Position numbers and translations under genes: made by a program | Assembly (NCBI GenBank): GCA_009783865.1 | Contig: WRCR01000105.1 | Span: 1 to 10,555 of the forward strand | DNA from: Planctomycetaceae bacterium | GTDB taxonomy: Bacteria; Planctomycetota; Planctomycetia; Pirellulales; Thermoguttaceae | DNA: 10,555 bases | Direction: 5' to 3' | Notes under the pieces: model-generated | Told to the model about the DNA's origin: nothing | The model's input: the letters and a program-made list of their open reading frames with translations, nothing else | Database searches by the model: none | Shown here: one piece after another, positions 5,618-10,555 of the stretch | Layout of the letters: every line of letters begins with the position of its first letter | How positions within the stretch are numbered: the first letter of the stretch is position 1

Positions 5618-8600
5618 ATGGCTCGAAGAAAATCAGCATTTTTATCTCTCGGCGGTTATTATCGCCGGCTCGTAAATTATCATTGCCGACTCGTAAATTG
5701 TGCATTTGTTTTCGCCGTTGCGCTTCTGGTGTCTATTTTGAGCGGTCAGTATGTCTTTGCGGACACCCATAATGTCACCACGATTCGTATTCTGACCAAT
5801 CCGAATAACCAGTACTCCAGTTTGAATGCCCTTTTGGCAAATCCGGCGGGTGCTACCGCTAATGACGCGGCTAACGTTCCAATCATTTTTAACCTGAACA
5901 GGAACATAGTGTACAATCCGATAAATCCGGTAATTGTGCTAACCACTGATACCCAGAGCAATTTTCTCTACATTCAGCACGATTACAACTACATTTCGAT
6001 TGATTACCCTGATTCTAATAACGCTTCGATGACAGGCGGCGGAGCAACACCGGCTTACACGCTGAATATCAATAAGGACGGCATCGGAACTTGGCGGCTT
6101 TACGGCGATAATAATGGGACCGGTACGAATGAGACATTTAACGTCAATGCGGGAATGCTGGAATTGTTTGACGGCAGTATTACGGTAAATCCCTCCGGTC
6201 AAAGCGGTACTTTTAACGTCAGCGGCGGTGCGGCATTCAACGTGCACAGAAGTGATACCAACGGCACAACGGTCACGGCAAAGCAAGGGTTTAATTTCGC
6301 TGCCGGAAGTACCATTGGACTTGATTTGACCAACAGTGCCGGTATAAGCAATCCGGTGCTGACACTAGCGGGCGGGAACCTGAATGCCGCCAATGGACGT
6401 ACAATAAACTTGCTGGGTTTCAGCGGTACCGGAGGAGGTGCCATAGCACTCGATTTATTAAGATACAATTACACAGGTGCCGCACCGGTTGCTCCCGAAA
6501 CATTTTCGGCTCCGCCGCTTCGGGCTGTCAATGAGAGTAAAGCAGCCCCGCAGGACGCGGCTTACGACCCGAACCTTGACTTCATGGTTCGCGGTGAAAC
6601 GTGGAATGCTGTTGTTGCTGCTTCAGGCGGTCGGCTTGGAGGTACTCTGGAACAAACAAGTACCGTAGGGGCAAACAACGCAAATACATCCACAATTTCG
6701 ATTGCGAACTACTTTGCACAAGTCGGAACCGTCAGGTGGAACGACGGGGGTGCGGATGATAATTGGAACGCAACTTCGTCAAACTGGACAGGAACCGGCA
6801 GCATAGCCGGCTCCGAAACCTTTCTTCACGGCGACAACGTTGTTTTCGGCGGTGCCGGCGAAACGGTGACCGTTCAAGCAGGCGGCGTTCAGATTGGGCA
6901 AATCGGCGGAAATGTCAGAAATGGAAACGGGATGCGGGCGGAGAGCGGGGAATACACTTTCGTCAATGATGCCGGCAGCATCATTGGAATTGACGGACCC
7001 GGCGGTGTGCATGTTACTTCACTGCTGGGAGCGGTTGCCCCAACCATCGTTACCTTTCAAAGTGCGAATTCATATTGGGGGGATACGGTTATTGACACAA
7101 ACGGGCAGATTATTTTGCAAGATACTGCCGGTCTCGGTACGAGTAACGTCTATCTCAACGGCGGTGTACTCACTTTTGACACAACTGTCGCAGATGACCG
7201 CTTTTATAACGAAATTTACGGCACCGGCGGCGGAATCCTTGAAAAACTCGGACCTAACATGGTAACACTGTTCGGTGATAATATGTCCAATGCAGATACA
7301 CATGTCACTGAAGGGTCATTACGGAATAACATCGGTACCGGTGTCCTGTATGTTTCTTACGATGCCTTCTATAATTCCAGTGAGAATGTTAACGATTACG
7401 GAACCGGCACGGGCAAAAGCCGAAGCATCGCCGGTTTGAATGACGGACTCAATGACACAGACCCGCCCGGCTTTGGCGGAACCGTCAATATGGGAACTAA
7501 ACCGGCGAACGATGATGTTATCCTGACGATTGACGTTGAACAATTTTCGAGATATGAATTTCATGGACAAATCACCGGCGGTACAACCCCTGATAACGGT
7601 GTAAAAGTCAATAAGAGGGGAAAAGGGACGCAGATTTTCAGCAGTAACACCGTGGATGAGGGCAGAAATAATAATTATACCGGAGGAACCGTTGTTTATG
7701 ACGGATACCTGATAGCGAAAGAGAATTTGCAATATGACCCGTCTGACCTTGATACTGAATATCGTTATAGAACTACGCCGTTTGGTACAGGGACAGTTAC
7801 CATAAATAAGCCCTTTCAGAATCCGGAAAATTCGGCACTGATATTTGACATCAATCATGATGTCACCTTTCCTGACCCGATACCTTATCCGCCGGTTGCG
7901 GTTGCCCGCGTGGGTAATGTATTCAGGGGAGACGGTAAAGTCATTAAAAGAGGCGATGCGGTTTTATCACTTTACGGCGATTCCAGAGGCGGAACGAACC
8001 GTATTGATAATTACATCGGACGTGTAGATGTCCAAAAAGGTTATTTGCGCATTGAGCATAATTATGCACTAGGCAAAGCGGAAGATATCACACTTTATGG
8101 AGACAACCCGAATACTGCCGAAAATGAAAAAACCGTTTTGCAGTTTTTGGCAGCGGACAGTACCGGAGGACCGCTGGGGGCACCGACTTTGCTGCCGGGC
8201 AACACCCGTGATAATCCGTTTGACCGTGTTATTACCGGTGCGGGAGACGTTGAAGTTTTGGAGAACACCATATTGTATTTGAAGGGTACTAATGATGCCG
8301 ATTCGGTACTGGGACCGGGTACCGTTATCGGCGATTCGGACTATACTGGAAAAACTATAGTCAAGGGCGGTGCCGAATTGATAATCCGCAATGCGGCTGG
8401 CACCGGCAATACCAGTGCTGTCGTAATGGAAAAAGGCGACAGTGCCCCGCTGCCGAGTCCGAGTACTTTTACGCTTGATTTTGACAGCGCAGATGACGGC
8501 GCGGGCGGACAGCGGTATGACCGCTATATTACCGGAGCGGGAAATTTGCAAAAGATGGGTGCCGGTGCAGCGTATCTTGTCAGGGAAAATTCTGTATCTC

Positions 8601-10555
8601 CTGATAATGATTATACGGGCAGAACGCTTATTAAAGAAGGCGTATTGAAAATTGCATACGCCGGTGCAACAGGCGCGAAAGATATACCGCCGGATCAGAA
8701 TGTCGAAATATCCGCCGGAGCAAAACTTGAGTTGGCGTTTGATATTGATGAGACATACGAAAAAGGAATTACGGGGGCGGGTTCATTGGCGAAATCCGGC
8801 AGCACAACCGCAACATTGGGCGGCATTTCAAGTTATACCGGCGGAACTTATATCTATGAAGGAACGCTTTCATTTTACAATGCTGACCCATTAACCGTAG
8901 GAAATTTGGGAACCGGCGGCATATATTTCCAGCGGGGCGGCGGCATTTTGCAAAACAGAAACGACGTGAACGATTTGAATCAAGATGTTTATATTGACTC
9001 TGATTCAACTGCGACTTTTGAGACACTGGCAAACTTAACAAACTCGCAGGGTATCTATAACAATAATGTACCGGGCGGTACGAGAAGCGAACTTGTAAAA
9101 ATCGGCAGTGCAAATTTATATCTTAACGGTGATGCCGAATGGACAGGAAGCACAATCATAAAAGAGGGCTGGCTCCACAACAATGTACCGGAAACAACGG
9201 ACTTATATGTTTATACCGGAGCGGGTTACAATACCGGAACCGGTACCTCTGTAGGCGGCGGGAGGAACGAAAGAACCGTTGCGTCCATTCACGGAGAAAA
9301 TGATTTCAGCGGCGGCACAATAACTGTTGTCAGCGGTACAGACCTTGTTGTTAAATATCGTGATAAGTCAAAGAAAGATATTTTTGCCGGCACTATTGAA
9401 GGAGAAGGCGGTTTGGTTTTTGACGCAGAAGGCACAACACTGCACTTGACCGGCGGAAATACTTACTTGGGAAGCACGACAATCCGCGGAGTTAACGGTA
9501 CACTCATCGGAAACATTTCGACAAACACATCGTTGGATATCGGACTCAGTAATACGTACAAGTCGGACGGCAGAGACCGGCAAATCCGGCAGTTGACCGG
9601 TTTCGGCGATGTCGATATGCAGGGTAAATCACTGACGATTGCCCAGAACGACCCATCGAAAAATCCGGTTTTCAGCGGGCGGATTCTCAACGGTTATAAT
9701 TTGAATAAAATCGGTATCGGTTCGCAGCATTTAGCGGGTAATATAAATATCAGCAGCAATGTAGAAGTCAGAAACGGTGAATTGATTCTCGGCGGATTGA
9801 ATCTCAACGGCGTAGATTTTCCGGCAACAGTCAATATCGGGAAGGACTTGATAGTACATCCTAAATCCCTCTCTGATATTCCAACCTTGACGGTCAAGAA
9901 GAATGCGGCAATCAATGTAGGTAATAATTTTAACGTTCAGGGACAACTGAATTTTGATGCCGACAACTCGCTCGTTGAAGCCGGAAGTTCCGTGACGCTA
10001 GGCAAGGATTCCATACTGAATGTTACCGGTATCGGCAATAATGACCTCGAATTGATTATCCGTTCCAAAGGTGCGCCGATTAACGATGATTTCGGAACAG
10101 TTACCGTTGCAGGTTCTGCACCTACGCAGGATTTTCTGGTACTCGGCGTGCAAAAATCAGAAGATAAAAAAGAAATCTGGGTCGGACAAACACTCAGTTG
10201 GTATGCGGGCAATGATGCACACGGAACTTTCACCCTGCAAGGAGGAAGCAGTTATTACCGTGTCGGTCGTGAACTTCACGATGTAAGCGGCACGTTTGAC
10301 CCGGCGGTATGGGATGGTAAAACGCTCACCAAGAAAGGCGAAGGAACACTGGAATTAAGCCGGCAAAACACTTATACCGGTCGAACAGTTGTCGATGACG
10401 GAACGCTGAAATTAACACACGAAAAGGCAACCGGCGGCTCTTCCGGCATTATCCTGTCAGGCGGAACTTTGGAAATCGACTTTGACAGCCGAGACCGAAA
10501 CGGAGTATGGTCAAACGGTCTGGAAACGCTCATTAGCGGTGCCGGCGGAGTCAGG
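5618..10555 (+). CDS. Giant autotransporter-associated beta-strand-repeat surface protein, 3' end beyond the window
   Basis: One reading frame stays open for 1646 codons to the last base, so the C-terminus is missing. Residues 1-48 form a long signal sequence: a basic N-region with RRKS and RR, a hydrophobic core (CAFVFAVALLVSILSG) and probable cleavage at VFA-D. Residues 49 to about 370 are Asn/Thr/Gly-rich. A Trp/Asn motif (W374 to W390, DNWNATSSNW) introduces a long beta-helix region. There, units of the form [ND]-x-[YWF]-[TS]-G-x-T-x-[IV]-x-x-G-x-L alternate with [IL]-[TS]-G-A-G-x-[LV] strands. These are hallmarks of the autotransporter-associated beta-strand repeat (PATR, TIGR02601-like). 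I see no cysteine codon after the signal sequence, as is usual for passenger domains. The protein is presumably exported to the surface as a solenoid, perhaps for adhesion. Whether it ends in an outer-membrane barrel or another anchor lies outside the window. It is probably transcribed on its own or with the DUF1080 gene. Confidence 0.9.
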   Translation, partial: MARRKSAFLSLGGYYRRLVNYHCRLVNCAFVFAVALLVSILSGQYVFADTHNVTTIRILTNPNNQYSSLNALLANPAGATANDAANVPIIFNLNRNIVYNPINPVIVLTTDTQSNFLYIQHDYNYISIDYPDSNNASMTGGGATPAYTLNINKDGIGTWRLYGDNNGTGTNETFNVNAGMLELFDGSITVNPSGQSGTFNVSGGAAFNVHRSDTNGTTVTAKQGFNFAAGSTIGLDLTNSAGISNPVLTLAGGNLNAANGRTINLLGFSGTGGGAIALDLLRYNYTGAAPVAPETFSAPPLRAVNESKAAPQDAAYDPNLDFMVRGETWNAVVAASGGRLGGTLEQTSTVGANNANTSTISIANYFAQVGTVRWNDGGADDNWNATSSNWTGTGSIAGSETFLHGDNVVFGGAGETVTVQAGGVQIGQIGGNVRNGNGMRAESGEYTFVNDAGSIIGIDGPGGVHVTSLLGAVAPTIVTFQSANSYWGDTVIDTNGQIILQDTAGLGTSNVYLNGGVLTFDTTVADDRFYNEIYGTGGGILEKLGPNMVTLFGDNMSNADTHVTEGSLRNNIGTGVLYVSYDAFYNSSENVNDYGTGTGKSRSIAGLNDGLNDTDPPGFGGTVNMGTKPANDDVILTIDVEQFSRYEFHGQITGGTTPDNGVKVNKRGKGTQIFSSNTVDEGRNNNYTGGTVVYDGYLIAKENLQYDPSDLDTEYRYRTTPFGTGTVTINKPFQNPENSALIFDINHDVTFPDPIPYPPVAVARVGNVFRGDGKVIKRGDAVLSLYGDSRGGTNRIDNYIGRVDVQKGYLRIEHNYALGKAEDITLYGDNPNTAENEKTVLQFLAADSTGGPLGAPTLLPGNTRDNPFDRVITGAGDVEVLENTILYLKGTNDADSVLGPGTVIGDSDYTGKTIVKGGAELIIRNAAGTGNTSAVVMEKGDSAPLPSPSTFTLDFDSADDGAGGQRYDRYITGAGNLQKMGAGAAYLVRENSVSPDNDYTGRTLIKEGVLKIAYAGATGAKDIPPDQNVEISAGAKLELAFDIDETYEKGITGAGSLAKSGSTTATLGGISSYTGGTYIYEGTLSFYNADPLTVGNLGTGGIYFQRGGGILQNRNDVNDLNQDVYIDSDSTATFETLANLTNSQGIYNNNVPGGTRSELVKIGSANLYLNGDAEWTGSTIIKEGWLHNNVPETTDLYVYTGAGYNTGTGTSVGGGRNERTVASIHGENDFSGGTITVVSGTDLVVKYRDKSKKDIFAGTIEGEGGLVFDAEGTTLHLTGGNTYLGSTTIRGVNGTLIGNISTNTSLDIGLSNTYKSDGRDRQIRQLTGFGDVDMQGKSLTIAQNDPSKNPVFSGRILNGYNLNKIGIGSQHLAGNINISSNVEVRNGELILGGLNLNGVDFPATVNIGKDLIVHPKSLSDIPTLTVKKNAAINVGNNFNVQGQLNFDADNSLVEAGSSVTLGKDSILNVTGIGNNDLELIIRSKGAPINDDFGTVTVAGSAPTQDFLVLGVQKSEDKKEIWVGQTLSWYAGNDAHGTFTLQGGSSYYRVGRELHDVSGTFDPAVWDGKTLTKKGEGTLELSRQNTYTGRTVVDDGTLKLTHEKATGGSSGIILSGGTLEIDFDSRDRNGVWSNGLETLISGAGGVR
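5664..5705 (+). repeat. 21-base imperfect tandem repeat in the signal-sequence codons
   Basis: Units 5664-5684 and 5685-5705 both begin GCCG[GA]CTCGTAAATT, with 14 of the first 15 bases identical, then diverge. They encode RLVNYHC followed by RLVNCAF. The duplication lengthens the basic N-region of the signal sequence by seven residues. Confidence 0.7.
7664..10555 (+). repeat. Array of beta-strand-repeat units in the surface protein
   Basis: These are protein-level repeats, degenerate in DNA. The aromatic-[TS/L/I]-G core falls at Tyr687 (YTGGTVVYDG), Tyr799 (YIGRVDVQKG), Tyr909 (YTGKTIVKGG), Tyr999 (YTGRTLIKEG), Tyr1073 (YTGGTYIYEG), Trp1175 (WTGSTIIKEG), Phe1230 (FSGGTITV), Tyr1283 (YLGSTTIRG) and Tyr1586 (YTGRTVVDDG). 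Partner strands ITGAGDVEV, ITGAGNLQK, ITGAGSLAK and ISGAGGVR begin near nucleotides 8231, 8528, 8768 and 10532. Spacing is irregular, from 53 to 112 residues through most of the array. A long gap between 1283 and 1586 holds more diverged strands, such as VFSGRILNG. Confidence 0.8.

Noticed and set aside
7319..7858. A 179-codon open frame on the minus strand inside the repeat protein
   Set aside because: The opposite strand carries an uninterrupted frame of 1646 codons with beta-strand-repeat motifs throughout. The antisense frame shows no motif or ribosome binding site.
8339..8362. A 7-bp inverted repeat GACTATA/TATAGTC with a 10-base loop
   Set aside because: It lies in coding sequence for a repeat unit, and a stem of this length is expected by chance in 10 kb.
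8069..8551. A 160-codon open frame on the minus strand inside the repeat protein
   Set aside because: Same situation: the sense strand encodes two repeat units here, and the antisense product is Arg/Ile/Ser-rich with no recognisable fold.

Overview
The window looks like part of a bacterial chromosome with roughly 45-50% G+C, most likely from the Planctomycetota or a close relative in the PVC group. Three things point there: a secreted protein with two DUF1080 domains (3-keto-disaccharide hydrolase family), a very large surface protein built of autotransporter-associated beta-strand repeats, and a small Cys-Cys/CPKC protein of a kind I associate with planctomycetes. The assignment rests on recalled family distribution, not on a search. 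All six genes I can support lie on the + strand. There are no RNA genes, insertion sequences or CRISPR arrays.

Layout. (1) 1-126 is a promoter and leader with a strong ribosome binding site. (2) 127-1113 encodes a secreted, helical, highly charged protein with three L-[ST]-E-E-Q motifs. It overlaps by one base (TGATG) a 75-residue putative zinc-binding protein (1113-1340). A weak stem with a short T tract follows at the stop codon. (3) 1341-1480 is a structured intergenic region with nested inverted repeats and a plausible promoter. (4) 1481-2134 encodes a SET-domain protein with a post-SET cysteine motif and a 56-residue acidic insert. It overlaps by four bases (ATGA) a secreted nucleoside-hydrolase-like protein (2131-3231). 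(5) 3232-3352 carries a good sigma70-type promoter. (6) 3353-5491 encodes the DUF1080 protein, whose early coding region holds a perfect 13-bp inverted repeat. (7) 5492-5617 holds two potential hairpins and a mini-ORF. (8) From 5618 to the window's end runs one uninterrupted reading frame of 1646 codons for the beta-strand-repeat protein, cut off by the window edge.

How the genes fit together. Four of the six products carry export signals (the LSEEQ-motif protein, the nucleoside-hydrolase-like protein, the DUF1080 protein and the repeat protein), so the region mostly serves the periplasm or cell surface. The SET protein and the Cys-rich protein appear cytoplasmic. The two overlapping pairs are probably translationally coupled, so each pair probably shares an mRNA. 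A shared pathway for all six is not evident. The most unusual items are the SET protein with its acidic insert tied to an exported hydrolase-like protein, and the structured non-coding or early-coding elements.
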